A stretch of 64,000 bases of DNA from Natronocella acetinitrilica (GCF_024170285.1 NZ_JALJXV010000007.1:248001-312000), one strand, 5' to 3'. Positions 1-9,549 are shown, numbered from the stretch's first letter. Notes: a model not told the origin generated them from the letters alone. Made by a program: numbers and translations.

Positions 1-804
1 GTCCTCGGGCTCGACAATACGGCGAACCAACCGGAACGTATCTTCGCAACGTGCCGGGTAGCTGCCGTCGAATTGCACCCTGCCCTGGTCAGCGACCCGA
101 TACCCAACGCCCCGCTGAAAGCCGCCGCAGCTGCGATCCTCCAGACGCAGGCGGTTCTCGAGCTGCAAACCGGGCAGATTGGGCTCGGCCTCGACACGGA
201 CCTCACCGCTGGAGCGGTCACCGAACACATGGAATCGCACCGCATTGAAGTTCACCAGTAACGCATGGGGCGGCTGGTTGTAGGCGCGGGTCGGGGCATT
301 GTCGAAAGCAGCGGGGTCCTCGGCGTCCAGGGCAAAATGGCTGATGTCCAGCATCAGCGGCCCGTCGATATGGCGAACACCGGATCGCTGGAGAGTCGCC
401 GCAAGTCGCCAGACATCCTCGTCGAGCAGATGGGGATCGCCATGGCCCCTGATCCAGAGCCGCTCCACGCGCCCGTTGACCGGAGGCTTATCCACGAATA
501 CTTCGGTCCGCCAGCGATAGGCGGGCCCCAGCTGCTCCAGCGCGGCAAACGTGGTAAAGAGTTTCATGACCGAGGCAGGGTTGCGCGGCCGGTCCGGCAG
601 ATGGGACAGCAGCGGCTCGGTCTCTCCCACCCGTTGCACCCAGATGCTGAGGCTGTCCGGATCGATACGCTGCCAGTCCAGCACCCTGGCCACCGGGTCG
701 GGTAGCCCGGACGCTGCAATCGGCACCATGGGAAGTAGCGAGACCGTCATCGCAACGACGCGAAGCAGCAACGTCGATGAACTGCGGTGGTTCCTTCGGG
801 TCAT
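1..804 (-). CDS. dacB: D-alanyl-D-alanine carboxypeptidase/endopeptidase, PBP4 (S13) family, 3'-truncated
   Basis: Reading from an ATG at 804 gives 268 codons open to the window edge, so the C-terminal half is missing. An N-terminal hydrophobic stretch (about residues 14-32) suggests export. The catalytic serine motif is visible as SVMK in NPASVMKLFTTFAAL near residue 78, followed by the typical S13 insertion region (LDISHF, AYNQPPHALLVNFNAV). The family trims or cleaves peptidoglycan cross-links in the periplasm. The SxN and KTG motifs should lie beyond base 1. An internal ATG 60 bases downstream is an alternative start. It is divergent from the DUF3750 gene, about 100 bases away. Confidence 0.9.
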   Translation of the reverse strand, partial: MTRRNHRSSSTLLLRVVAMTVSLLPMVPIAASGLPDPVARVLDWQRIDPDSLSIWVQRVGETEPLLSHLPDRPRNPASVMKLFTTFAALEQLGPAYRWRTEVFVDKPPVNGRVERLWIRGHGDPHLLDEDVWRLAATLQRSGVRHIDGPLMLDISHFALDAEDPAAFDNAPTRAYNQPPHALLVNFNAVRFHVFGDRSSGEVRVEAEPNLPGLQLENRLRLEDRSCGGFQRGVGYRVADQGRVQFDGSYPARCEDTFRLVRRIVEPED

Positions 805-905
805 TGCTTCACGTCCATTTTGTATTTGGGAGACACTGCTCGACCCGCTATTCATACCGGGTGAACCGCTAACAACGCAATGGGTCCCGAAGAGGTGTAT
901 CGCCG

Positions 906-1700
906 TTGAACCCGAGATCTGCTGTTCGCTTCCTGCTGCTCTGGAGCTTCCGTTTCGTATTGCTGCTGGCGCTGCTACTGGCCGGGCCTGCCTATATGTT
1001 CGCATTCGGTGAGGTCCAGTTCGACCGCGACTGGCGAACCATGCAACGCGAGCCCGCGGGCCTGGCGCCAGACGCCGGGCAATATCGCGACGCGGTCGTG
1101 CAGGTCTACGCCGCCAGGGCCTTCAACTGGCGTGGTGTATTCGCCGTCCACACCTGGATCGCGGTAAAGCCGGAAAACGCGGAGAGCTATACGCTCTACG
1201 AAGTAACGGGCTGGCGACGGCCCAGTGTCCGGGCCATGAGCGGTGCCCCGGATCGGCCCTGGTTTGGCAGCCCGCCGAAACTCCTCGGCGAGATTCGCGG
1301 CAGCGACGCCCACCGGGCGATCCCGACCATCGAGGCCGCGGTGCGTGATTATCCGTTCGCCCATCGCTATGAAGCATGGCCAGGACCGAACAGCAACACC
1401 TTCACGGCCTGGGTGGTTCGCCGGACCGCCGAACTGCAGGTCGAGTTTCCGCCTACGGCTATCGGCAAGGATTACCTGGACCAGGGCCTGGTCGCCCGCA
1501 CGCCGAGCGGCACGGGGTTCCAGGCATCACTTGGTGGCGTGCTGGGCCTGACTATCGCCCGCCGCGAAGGTCTTGAGCTGAACATCCTGGGGCTGGTTGT
1601 CGGCCTGGATCCGTTGCGTCCGGCACTGAAGATCCCGGGTATCGGCCGCGTTGGCTATGGGCGGCCCTGGACTTTGCCCGGTGAAGGCCCTGCCGACTGA
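906..1700 (+). CDS. DUF3750 family protein
   Basis: A 264-residue protein starting at TTG, with GAGG about 10 bases upstream. One membrane helix at about residues 8-34 is followed by a soluble domain with the DUF3750-like pattern (VQVYAARAFNWRGVFAVHTW near 65-85, then the conserved HRYEAWPGPNSNTF block near 155-170). I recognise the family but know no established function. The protein is probably anchored in the inner membrane with the domain outside. Its stop codon abuts the stop of the convergent MFS gene with no spacer. Confidence 0.8.
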   Translation: MNPRSAVRFLLLWSFRFVLLLALLLAGPAYMFAFGEVQFDRDWRTMQREPAGLAPDAGQYRDAVVQVYAARAFNWRGVFAVHTWIAVKPENAESYTLYEVTGWRRPSVRAMSGAPDRPWFGSPPKLLGEIRGSDAHRAIPTIEAAVRDYPFAHRYEAWPGPNSNTFTAWVVRRTAELQVEFPPTAIGKDYLDQGLVARTPSGTGFQASLGGVLGLTIARREGLELNILGLVVGLDPLRPALKIPGIGRVGYGRPWTLPGEGPAD

Positions 1701-2855
1701 CTAGCCGTTCTTCGCGGGCGTTCGCAGCATGTCCCGCACCGCGAGCATGACGGCGAGGCTCAGCACCAGGCACAGGCTCATCACGAACGCTGTCCAGCCA
1801 AACTGCCGGAGCAACAGGCCGGGCAGGTATGAACCCGTGCTTCCACCGGCATAATAAGCGGCAATATAGAGCCCGTTCACCAGGCCGCGTCGCTCCGGCG
1901 CGAGGCGGTTGACCTGTCCGGGCAAGAGTCCATGGATCAGGAACATCCCGCCGCAGAAGAGGAACATGTTCACGTACAGAAAGGGGACCGACGGCACCAG
2001 GAACAGCCCGGTCGCCAGCATGAAGACGCACAGTCCGGCCACCACCGCCCTGCTTTCACCGCCGAGCCGAATCGCCAGTCTCGCCGCCAGCAGCGATGTC
2101 ACGATCCCCATGAGATAGCCCGAGTAGATCAGGGAGATCGCTGCAGATCCCATGCCGTCCCGTAGATCGGCGGCGCGGAACGGCAGGAAGTTCAACAGCG
2201 ATGCGAAGACGAAGAAGGCACAGAAGATGGTGAGGTACGCACTGCCGACACCAGGGATGCGCAATACCTCCGGGATCACGCGGGGATGAACCCGCGAGAA
2301 CTTCGCGCTGGCGTCCGCGGGCAACCGTGTCAGGCTCGCCGATGCGACGCATAGCAGAACACCCAGGGTAAGGAATGTGGTCTGCCACCCCGCCAGGTCG
2401 GAGATCAACCCCGACGCAGCACGCCCGGCGAACCCACCAAACACCGTTGCGGCCACATACACGGCCATCGCCCGAGGCAGACGTGCTTCCGTGGCAGTCG
2501 ATGCCACATGCGTCATCAACGCCGTGAGCATCGCCGGGATGAGCAAGCCCTGGCAGAAACGCAGGGCAAGAAAGGCCGGGTAGGCCGGCGCCAGGGCAAG
2601 ACCCAGGGACGTCAATCCGAGCAATCCGGCAGCAACAATCAGTACGCGACGGGCAGAAACTGCTTCCAGTAGAAAGCCGTAGGCAATGGGGGCGATGCCC
2701 AGCGGCACCAGGGTCACGGTGATCAGGAGCGCCGCCGCCGACTCGGACACTGCGAGATCCCGCGCAAGCACGGGGAGCAGCGGCTGGGGCGCATACAGGG
2801 CGGAGAAGGCCAGCACCGTCGAGAACAATACGATGACCTGATTGCGACGGATCAA
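1701..2855 (-). CDS. MFS transporter
   Basis: About 384 residues of alternating hydrophobic segments consistent with 12 membrane helices, beginning with ALYAPQPLLPVLARDL and containing the MFS-like loop between helices 2 and 3 (GFLLEAVSARRVLI). The substrate cannot be told; the look is that of drug or metabolite exporters (YnfM/AraJ-like). The frame is open to an ATG at 2930, but that adds a polar stretch. GGGAG at 2862-2866 sits 6 bases before a TTG at 2855, which I prefer; a GTG at 2858 is also possible. Confidence 0.85.
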   Translation of the reverse strand: MIRRNQVIVLFSTVLAFSALYAPQPLLPVLARDLAVSESAAALLITVTLVPLGIAPIAYGFLLEAVSARRVLIVAAGLLGLTSLGLALAPAYPAFLALRFCQGLLIPAMLTALMTHVASTATEARLPRAMAVYVAATVFGGFAGRAASGLISDLAGWQTTFLTLGVLLCVASASLTRLPADASAKFSRVHPRVIPEVLRIPGVGSAYLTIFCAFFVFASLLNFLPFRAADLRDGMGSAAISLIYSGYLMGIVTSLLAARLAIRLGGESRAVVAGLCVFMLATGLFLVPSVPFLYVNMFLFCGGMFLIHGLLPGQVNRLAPERRGLVNGLYIAAYYAGGSTGSYLPGLLLRQFGWTAFVMSLCLVLSLAVMLAVRDMLRTPAKNG

Positions 2856-3036
2856 CACTGACTCCCGGGTGATAACAACGAGGCCGGAGTCTACCTTGCA
2901 CGGATTCTCTGGTGAACCAGAACACGTCATGCGGGGACGCAGACCTTCAAATTCGCTCGTTGGCGACTAAGTTTGAATGAGGTGCGCCGGATCCGCGCCG
3001 GCTTGTGAATGGCAGCAGCCCCAGGGCTCGAAGGTC

Positions 3037-4191
3037 ATGAACGAGAAAACATTCGCCGAAAAGGCATACCAGCACAGCAGTTCGCGGCTGGACCGCATGA
3101 TGGGCGACCTGCTGCGCAAGGCCGATATTCATGTCAATGGCGACCGTCCCTGGGACATGCGCGTGCATGCGCCCGGGGTGGCCGAACGGGCCTTCACCTA
3201 TGGCAACCTGGGCCTCGGCGAAGCCTACATGGACGGCGCCTGGGATGCGGAGCGTCTCGACGAGTTCTTCCACCGCCTGATCAGGGCGCGGATTCCCGAT
3301 CAGGTCCAGCCCCTGCGGCTGGCCTTCCACGCACTGCGCGCCCGTCTGCTGAACCTGCAGAGTCTGCGGCGCTCATGGCAGGTCGGCGAGGCCCACTATG
3401 ACCTGGGCAATGCCTTCTACGAAGCCATGCTCGACAATCGCATGACCTACACCTGCGGCTACTGGGAAAACGCCGGCGATCTCGATGCCGCTCAGGAGGC
3501 CAAGCTCGACCTGATCTGCCGCAAACTGATGCTGGAACCCGGCATGCGCGTGCTGGACATCGGCTGTGGCTGGGGCAGCTTCATGCAGTATGCGGCGGAG
3601 CATTACGGGGTGAACTGCGTCGGCCTGACTGTCTCCCGGGAGCAGGCGGATCTCGCCACGCGACGCTGCCGTGGCCTGCCGGTGGAGATTCGCCTGCAGG
3701 ACTACCGGGAACTCGAGGAGCGTTTCGATCGGATCGTGAGCATCGGCATGTTCGAGCATGTGGGACGCAAGAACCACCGTGTATACATGGAGATTGACCG
3801 ACACAGCCTTGTCGAGGACGGTCTTTTCCTGCTCCACACCATCGGCAAGAACCAACGTGGCAGCGCGCCCGACCCCTGGATCGACAAGTACATTTTCCCC
3901 AATGGGGATCTTCCTTCCCTGAACCAGATCGCTGATAGCGTTGAAGACGCGTTCGTCATCGAGGATGTGCATAATTTCGGCGCCGACTACGACCGCACGC
4001 TGATGGCCTGGTACGACAACTTCGAGAGAGCCTGGCCGCGATTCCGCGATCGGTACGGAGACCGTTTCTATCGCATGTGGCGCTACTATCTGCTTTCCTG
4101 TGCTGGCGCCTTCCGTGCCCGTGCCGTGCAACTCTGGCAGATCATGCTGTCACCGACAGGCACACCCGGTGGCTACCGGCGACCGCGCTAG
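3037..4191 (+). CDS. cfa: Cyclopropane-fatty-acyl-phospholipid synthase
   Basis: From the ATG at 3037 the protein is 384 residues, very close to E. coli Cfa (382). The frame is open to 2977, but the extension resembles no Cfa. The SAM-binding motif VLDIGCGWGSF is near residue 171, the substrate-facing NRMTYTCGYW near 135, and SIGMFEHVGRKNHRVY near 240. The enzyme transfers a methylene from SAM to unsaturated acyl chains of membrane phospholipids, usually in stationary phase or under acid or osmotic stress. Confidence in function is high; the start is less certain because the ribosome site (AAGG) is only 2 bases from the ATG. Confidence 0.95.
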   Translation: MNEKTFAEKAYQHSSSRLDRMMGDLLRKADIHVNGDRPWDMRVHAPGVAERAFTYGNLGLGEAYMDGAWDAERLDEFFHRLIRARIPDQVQPLRLAFHALRARLLNLQSLRRSWQVGEAHYDLGNAFYEAMLDNRMTYTCGYWENAGDLDAAQEAKLDLICRKLMLEPGMRVLDIGCGWGSFMQYAAEHYGVNCVGLTVSREQADLATRRCRGLPVEIRLQDYRELEERFDRIVSIGMFEHVGRKNHRVYMEIDRHSLVEDGLFLLHTIGKNQRGSAPDPWIDKYIFPNGDLPSLNQIADSVEDAFVIEDVHNFGADYDRTLMAWYDNFERAWPRFRDRYGDRFYRMWRYYLLSCAGAFRARAVQLWQIMLSPTGTPGGYRRPR

Positions 4192-4282
4192 GGAAGCGCT
4201 GTTTTTCCGGGACAGTGACACGACGGTTTGGCTCGTCCAAACTAGGCGGCAATCGTGATCCAGTTCGACCAACCGGAGTTGC

Positions 4283-4792
4283 ATGAACATTCCGCCGCAG
4301 GAAGGGCTCTTCGTTGACCACCATGGACGGCTGCATCGCCCCCCGAGCGAAGAGCCGCCACGCCAGCGTCGTGGCATCCATGTCGCACTGCTGCACGAAG
4401 ACCACCTGTTGCTAGTTCAACCGCCGGAGGCGGACTGGCTGGAAATGCCCGGCGGCGGCCTGGAGGAAGGCGAATCTCCGGCAGAAGCACTGTCCCGGGA
4501 GTTGTCGGAGGAAGCCGGTGTGCGACTTCCCGCCTCCGTACTTCGGCCGTCTGCAGAGCTTCGGCTGACCAGTCGCTACTATTCCAGCAACAACCAGGCC
4601 TATTGGCTGTATGACCAGATCTTCTATCTGATCAGACTCGCGGATCCACCACCGGTGGGGACGCCCCTGGAAGCAGGTCATGTGCGGCTCTGGACCCCTC
4701 TGGAAAAGCTCTCGGGGGTGACACTGCACCACGTTCATCGGCTTGGCCTGGAAGGCCTGCTGGAACAGACCTGTGCCAGCCGCCGGAGCTGA
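4283..4792 (+). CDS. Nudix hydrolase
   Basis: A 169-residue protein with a complete Nudix box, GGGLEEGESPAEALSREL followed by SEEAGV (about residues 54-77), matching G-x5-E-x7-REUxEExGU, so catalytic residues are intact. The substrate (nucleoside diphosphate derivative, NDP-sugar or other) cannot be predicted. The C-terminal 20 bases overlap the likely start region of the phospholipase D-like gene, suggesting one transcript. Confidence 0.88.
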   Translation: MNIPPQEGLFVDHHGRLHRPPSEEPPRQRRGIHVALLHEDHLLLVQPPEADWLEMPGGGLEEGESPAEALSRELSEEAGVRLPASVLRPSAELRLTSRYYSSNNQAYWLYDQIFYLIRLADPPPVGTPLEAGHVRLWTPLEKLSGVTLHHVHRLGLEGLLEQTCASRRS

Positions 4793-5903
4793 CGACGGGG
4801 CAACCCCGAACTCACCACGCTCGGAATTGCGTTATCGCCTTTTTGACGAAGGCGACTCCCTCTATACCGATATGCTCGCCGCCATCGCCGATGCCCGGGA
4901 ACGCGTCTGGATGGAAAGCTATATTTTCTCCGCCGACCGGATCGGACGCCGGTTTGCCGCCGCCCTGGCCCGCGCCGCGCGGCGCGGTCTCGACGTCCGC
5001 CTGCACATTGACGCCGCAGGAAGCCTGTTCCTTGCTCCAGCGCGCTTCCTGGATATCCTCCGGCGGGCGGGTGTACAGGTTCGCGAGTTCCATCGCTGGT
5101 CCTGGCGGGACCCGTGGCGCTATAACCGGCGAAACCACTGCAAATTGCTGCTGATCGATCAGCAAACCGTCTTCCTCGGTGGCTTCAACATCCACGAGGA
5201 AAACAGTCTGCATTATCACGGTGCGGCGCGTTGGCGGGACACACACATTCGCCTGGATGACCGGCAGATGGCCGATCAGGCGGGTGAACTCTTCGATGTC
5301 TTCTGGACACGGCGCGTGCATCGCTCGCTGCGCAAGGACCTGCCACCAGATCTGTTCTGCGGCGACTCCCTGGTGACGAACCGGATACCCCGGCACCGGC
5401 ATGCACTGCGTCGGCTGTTCCGAGAGGGGATCCGCACGGCGGAGGCACGAGTCTGTCTCACGACGCCCTACTTCAGCCCTGACCGACGCACCCGGCGACA
5501 TCTCTATGAAGCCGCCAGCCGGGGCGTGCAGGTGGACCTGCTGTTACCCGCTGTCAGCGATCGCAGACTGTTGCAGATGACGGCACGGCACATCTACGAA
5601 CGCTTTCTGAAGCGAGGCATTCGGGTGCATGAGTACCGGCCGCGGGTACTCCATGCCAAAACCATGGTGGTGGATCGACGACTGGCGACCATCGGCACGG
5701 CCAACCTCGACTACCGCAGCCTGTTCCACAACTACGAGATCAACTTCGTCACGGACAACCCGGCCATCTGCAACGCCCTGGAGGACCTGTTCGAAGCCGA
5801 CCTGGTGGCGGCCCGACAAGTAACGCTGGAGTCCCTCGGCAAGCGCAGCCTGCTGGACCGCATCGGTGGCTACCTGGGCTGGCGCATTCGCTACTGGCTC
5901 TAG
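4773..5903 (+). CDS. Phospholipase D-like / cardiolipin synthase (ClsB-like)
   Basis: Two HKD motifs are present: NHCKLLLID followed by GGFN near residue 125-140, and LHAKTMVVDRRLATIGTANLD (shown split: LHAKTMVVD, then GTANLD) near 285-305. Two active HKD halves and the DSLYTDMLAAIADARERVW opening are typical of bacterial cardiolipin synthases that join phosphatidyl groups. There is no N-terminal membrane pair, unlike ClsA, so ClsB/YbhO is the closer model. The start is unclear: the frame opens at a TTG at 4743; I chose the GTG at 4773 overlapping the Nudix gene, and a TTG at 4827 is possible. No start has a convincing ribosome site, so coupling to the Nudix gene is likely. Confidence 0.88.
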   Translation: MPAAGADDGATPNSPRSELRYRLFDEGDSLYTDMLAAIADARERVWMESYIFSADRIGRRFAAALARAARRGLDVRLHIDAAGSLFLAPARFLDILRRAGVQVREFHRWSWRDPWRYNRRNHCKLLLIDQQTVFLGGFNIHEENSLHYHGAARWRDTHIRLDDRQMADQAGELFDVFWTRRVHRSLRKDLPPDLFCGDSLVTNRIPRHRHALRRLFREGIRTAEARVCLTTPYFSPDRRTRRHLYEAASRGVQVDLLLPAVSDRRLLQMTARHIYERFLKRGIRVHEYRPRVLHAKTMVVDRRLATIGTANLDYRSLFHNYEINFVTDNPAICNALEDLFEADLVAARQVTLESLGKRSLLDRIGGYLGWRIRYWL

Positions 5904-5968
5904 CTCCACCCGCACCTCGGCGCAACCTCTATGGCATACTCGAACACTGTCTTTGGCCAGCCCCAGGC

Positions 5969-7759
5969 GTGATGAGCAAACAAGCGCGAACCAGTACCCT
6001 GCTTCGCCTGCTGCACTATGTGCTGCCCTATCGCGGTCGCCTGTTGCTGGCCGGGGCGGCACTGGTAATCGCGGCGGCCGGTGTACTGGTGCTTGGGCAA
6101 GGTCTGCGGCTGGTCATTGATCGTGGATTTGCTGACGGCAATCCGGCCTTGCTCGATCAGGCACTGCTGGGCGTTCTCGTGGTGGTCAGCATCCTGGCCA
6201 TGGCTTCGGCCCTGCGCTACTACATGGTCACATGGATCGGCGAGCGGCTGGCCGCCGATCTGCGAGTGCATGTATTCCATCATCTGCTCACCCTCGAGCC
6301 GGATTTCTTTGAGCGTAACGGCGCCGGCGAGATTCAGTCGCGCCTGACCGCAGACACCACCGCGCTGCAAAGCCTGTTCGGCTCCTCTGTCTCGGTGGCC
6401 ATCCGTAACGCTCTGATGTTCTTCGGAGCGTTGATTCTCATGTTCGTGACCAGCCCCTACCTCGCAACCCTGGTGGTGGTGGGTATTCCCCTCACCATCC
6501 TGCCGATTTTCTGGTTCGGCCGGCGTGTGCGGCGGCTGTCCCGGGCAAGTCAGGACCGGGTCGCCGACATCGGCAGCTACGCAGGCGAGGCCTTGCACGG
6601 CATCCGCACCGTACAGGCTTTCAGTCACGAGGAGCACGACCGGCATCGTTACCAGGCCCGGGTTGAGGAGGCTTTTGCGACGGCCATCGCACGGACCCGC
6701 CAGCGTGCCTGGCTGACCGGCATCGCATTGCTGATCATCTTTGTCGCGGTGGGCCTGATTCTCTGGCAGGGCGGACATGATGTTCTGGCGGGCCGCATGT
6801 CCGTCGGCGAACTCTCGGCCTTCGTGTTCTACGCCGTGCTCGCCGCAGGCGCCGTCGCCGCCATGGCCGAGGTGGCCGGTGAGGTGTTGCGCGCGTCTGG
6901 TGCCGCCGAACGACTGCTGGAACTGCTGGATGCCCAACCCGCCATCGCGGCGCCGTCCCAGGCCACAGCGCTGCCCGAGCCGGTGCGCGGTGAAGTCTGT
7001 TTCTCGGACGTGGTTTTCGCGTATCCAAGCCGCCCGGACCAGCCCGCACTGCGCGACTTCAATCTGCGCCTGAAGCCCGGAGAGCGTGTCGCCCTGGTCG
7101 GCCCATCCGGCGGCGGCAAGAGTACCGTGCTCCAACTCCTGCTGCGGTTTCACGATCCCCGCAGCGGTCGCATCACGTTCGACGGCGTGGACCTGCGCGA
7201 TCTCGATCCGCTGGCCTTGCGCAGCCATGTGGGACTTGTGGCCCAGGAGCCAGTGCTTTTCACCGGCACGGCGGCGGAGAATATCCGCTACGGTCGGCCC
7301 ACCGCGTCGGACGAGGAAGTGATCGAGGCTGCCCGGGACGCCTACGCGCTTGACTTCATCCAGCGCCTGCCCAGGGGCATGGACACCCCCCTGGGGCCGG
7401 GTGGCGTGCAGTTATCCGGTGGCCAGCGCCAGAGGATCGCAATCGCCCGGGCGATTCTGCGTAATCCAAGCCTGCTATTGCTCGACGAGGCCACCAGTGC
7501 GCTGGATACGGAAAGCGAACACATGGTGCAACAGGCACTGGATCGCCTCATGGCCGGGCGCACCAGTCTGGTCATCGCCCACAGGCTATCGACGGTAACC
7601 AGCGCCGACCGCATTCTGGTGCTGGACAGCGGACAACTGGTTGCAGAAGGCACCCACGAGGCGCTGCTGCGCGACAGCCTCCTGTATCGCAGGCTGGCCA
7701 ACAGGCAATTCGAGTCCGCGGGCCAGGAAATCCGGCATGCGGAACCGGCCATGCAGTAA
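5969..7759 (+). CDS. ABC exporter, fused membrane and ATPase domains (MsbA-like)
   Basis: 596 residues: six membrane helices in the first 320, then an ATPase domain. Walker A GPSGGGKST is near residue 378, the signature LSGGQRQRIAIAR near 482, Walker B LLLLDEATSAL near 503 and the H-loop AHRLSTV near 537. All catalytic residues are present, so a homodimeric exporter is expected. Relatives export lipids, peptides or drugs; the substrate is unknown here. GTG at 5969 is followed directly by ATG at 5972 and either could start. Its stop touches the stop of the convergent hisI. Confidence 0.92.
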   Translation: MMSKQARTSTLLRLLHYVLPYRGRLLLAGAALVIAAAGVLVLGQGLRLVIDRGFADGNPALLDQALLGVLVVVSILAMASALRYYMVTWIGERLAADLRVHVFHHLLTLEPDFFERNGAGEIQSRLTADTTALQSLFGSSVSVAIRNALMFFGALILMFVTSPYLATLVVVGIPLTILPIFWFGRRVRRLSRASQDRVADIGSYAGEALHGIRTVQAFSHEEHDRHRYQARVEEAFATAIARTRQRAWLTGIALLIIFVAVGLILWQGGHDVLAGRMSVGELSAFVFYAVLAAGAVAAMAEVAGEVLRASGAAERLLELLDAQPAIAAPSQATALPEPVRGEVCFSDVVFAYPSRPDQPALRDFNLRLKPGERVALVGPSGGGKSTVLQLLLRFHDPRSGRITFDGVDLRDLDPLALRSHVGLVAQEPVLFTGTAAENIRYGRPTASDEEVIEAARDAYALDFIQRLPRGMDTPLGPGGVQLSGGQRQRIAIARAILRNPSLLLLDEATSALDTESEHMVQQALDRLMAGRTSLVIAHRLSTVTSADRILVLDSGQLVAEGTHEALLRDSLLYRRLANRQFESAGQEIRHAEPAMQ

Positions 7760-8236
7760 TCAGCGGGAGCGCGAGGGGTACAATGCGGCAGGGTCGATCA
7801 GTGGCTCCCGGTCCACCCGGACCTGATCACCTGCTACCAGATTGTAGAAACAACTCCGCCGGCCGGTATGGCAGGCGGGGCCTTGCTGGTCCACCCGCAG
7901 CAGCAGGGTGTCGCCGTCACAATCAAGCCGCATCTCAAGCAGATGCTGGATTTGCCCCGATGTTTCGCCCTTGCGCCACAGCGCCTGCCGGGAGCGGGAC
8001 CAGTAACAGACACGGCCTGTCCGACAGGTTTCTTCGATGGCCTCGCGGTTCATCCACGCCAGCATCAGTACCTCGCCGCTGTCGTGCTGCTGCGCGATGG
8101 CAGGGACCAGCCCTTCCGCGTTGTAGGGAAGCGCATCAAGCGCCAGGGACAATGGCACGCTCTCCCCAAGGGCGGCGCTTTCCAGCTGCTTGAAGAGGGT
8201 CTGGTCGCGATTTGACATGGTGTGGAAGAATACCAT
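7760..8236 (-). CDS. hisI: Phosphoribosyl-AMP cyclohydrolase
   Basis: 158 residues with the HisI core: [30 protein letters not shown], and the metal-binding cysteines in [15 protein letters not shown] and [13 protein letters not shown]. It catalyses the third step of histidine synthesis, opening the purine ring of PR-AMP. About 45 residues precede the core, longer than the compact stand-alone HisI, and there is no HisE domain or other his gene here. Start choices are 8236 or the ATG at 8218; neither has a clear ribosome site. Confidence 0.93.
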   Translation of the reverse strand: MVFFHTMSNRDQTLFKQLESAALGESVPLSLALDALPYNAEGLVPAIAQQHDSGEVLMLAWMNREAIEETCRTGRVCYWSRSRQALWRKGETSGQIQHLLEMRLDCDGDTLLLRVDQQGPACHTGRRSCFYNLVAGDQVRVDREPLIDPAALYPSRSR

Positions 8237-8313
8237 AGGGCCGGCCAGGGATTCGCGGCCGGCGCAGGTCCCGCGTTATGATTACGGTATTCCCTCAGCC
8301 ATATGATTGACCC

Positions 8314-8676
8314 ATGGCCAAGCTGTTGATGCATTTGCGCGGAGTATCCGATGAAGAGGCCGACGAGGTGCGCGAGCTACTCAGTCGGCATCAGATCGAC
8401 TATTACGAGACGCCACCCAATCACTGGGGGCTGACCATGGGCGCCATCTGGCTGCGCGACGAAGACCAGAAAGACGAAGCAAGCCAGTTGCTCGACACCT
8501 ATCAGCAAGAACGCCAGCAGCGGGTGCGGGAAGAGTATGCGGCGCGGCGCGAGGCCGGCGAGATCGATACGGTATTGACGCGGATCCTGCGGGAGCCCGT
8601 TCGCTTCCTCGTCTACCTGGGCATTATCGGGACGATCCTCTACTTCCTCATTACTCCCTTCTTCCGTCTGGGCTGA
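8314..8676 (+). CDS. DUF6164 family protein
   Basis: A 120-residue protein opening MAKLLMHLRGVSDEEADEV, with a putative-signal-transducer-like N-terminal domain (HQIDYYETPPNHWG, then GAIWLRDEDQ), a charged coiled linker (about residues 60-90) and one C-terminal membrane helix (about 95-115). I recognise the family pattern but know no function. It is divergent from hisI with about 77 bases between, so the two promoters must lie there. Confidence 0.75.
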   Translation: MAKLLMHLRGVSDEEADEVRELLSRHQIDYYETPPNHWGLTMGAIWLRDEDQKDEASQLLDTYQQERQQRVREEYAARREAGEIDTVLTRILREPVRFLVYLGIIGTILYFLITPFFRLG

Positions 8677-8823
8677 CTCTGGCAGGGGCTTCACCCGATT
8701 CGTGCCTGGCAGCCATAACTGTTTGTCTTGCCAGATATAGTTCAATTCTCAAGCGCGTCGTACAATCCGGCGCTCGCAAAATTGACGTGATATCCCTTTC
8801 CCCCTGATTCAGGAGTCAAGACC

Positions 8824-9024
8824 ATGATCATGGCAACGTTCGGTATTCTTCTGGCTCTGATCGGCGGCGCACTGATACTGATGGATCGCAAGAGCGATTC
8901 ATCGCGACTGGCGGAAGCCCGGTGGCAACTGCGCCGGCTTGGTTACCGCCTGGAGAAAGGCTCGCAGCAGGAGCTCCGCGCCCTGCGAGTGCTACTCGAA
9001 GGTGGCAGGCTGGAAAAAGTCTGA
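8824..9024 (+). CDS. Small membrane protein, unknown function
   Basis: 66 residues: a membrane helix at about 4-20 (FGILLALIGGALILM), then a basic amphipathic tail. AGGAG at 8811-8815 lies 8 bases before the ATG, and a strong terminator follows at about 9060, which together support a real gene. Not recognised. Confidence 0.6.
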   Translation: MIMATFGILLALIGGALILMDRKSDSSRLAEARWQLRRLGYRLEKGSQQELRALRVLLEGGRLEKV

Positions 9025-9059
9025 ACCCCGTGGCACTCGGGAAGCGCTGATCAGACAAA

Positions 9060-9085
9060 AAAAACCCGCCGAATGGCGGGTTTTT
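9060..9085. terminator. Bidirectional intrinsic terminator
   Basis: A-tract, stem CCCGCC (9065-9070), loop GAAT, stem GGCGGG (9075-9080), T-tract (9081-9085). It reads as a terminator on both strands and serves the small membrane protein gene (+) and the cold-shock gene (-), which converge here. Confidence 0.9.
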
Positions 9086-9102
9086 CGTCAGTCGCGCAGA
9101 TT

Positions 9103-9306
9103 TTACAGCGCGGTGACGTTGGCAGCGGCCATGCCCTTGGGCGTGGACTGCGTTTCGAACTCAACCTGCTGACCTTCGGCAAGGCTCTTGAAGCCGCCGC
9201 CGTTGATCGCGGAGTGATGCACGAAAACGTCCTTGGCACCATCGGAAGGCGTAATAAAGCCGAAGCCCTTGGCATCGTCGAACCACTTCACAGTTCCGGT
9301 CATCAT
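9103..9306 (-). CDS. Cold-shock domain protein (CspA family)
   Basis: 67 residues from the first of two adjacent ATGs (9306, 9303). RNP1 is seen as KGFGFI and RNP2 as VFVHHSAI, in an otherwise standard CspA fold sequence starting [15 protein letters not shown]. It binds single-stranded RNA/DNA as a chaperone. AGAGGAA precedes the ATG by about 9 bases. The frame stays open far upstream, but that part is not protein-like. The roughly 240-base gap upstream gives room for a long 5' leader, common for csp genes. Confidence 0.95.
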   Translation of the reverse strand: MMTGTVKWFDDAKGFGFITPSDGAKDVFVHHSAINGGGFKSLAEGQQVEFETQSTPKGMAAANVTAL

Positions 9307-9549
9307 GATCGGTATTCCTCTCGTCAATTCTCCAGCGACAATAACGCCGCTGACGTGTCTATGGATAAGTGTTGCATGTGCGGCTGAAGAACGAACGGGA
9401 GTAGGGCCGATTGGGAACTGCATTGAAGCGCTTGCCTCGCGATTCCCGGAAGGACAACTGCCGGAAGTATTCAGGATCTTCACACTGCGCTTGTCACGAT
9501 ACGCGGGTTGTCAGGGAAACACCAGCATAATCGTCTACCCCTGCCCTGT
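9307..9549. other. Leader/promoter region of the cold-shock gene
   Basis: No gene seen. The only flanking start is that of the cold-shock gene; the lytic transglycosylase ends on the other side, also on the minus strand. The space should hold the csp promoter and leader, but I cannot point to defined elements. Confidence 0.4.

Noticed and set aside
4805-4835. GAACTC-N16-CGTTAT near the start of the phospholipase D-like gene
   Set aside because: The GAAC core is shifted by one base relative to the three good sites and the hexamer does not match; it lies within coding sequence.
5900-7228. A 442-codon minus-strand frame opposite the ABC exporter
   Set aside because: Gln/His-rich antisense product; the exporter has every ATPase motif.
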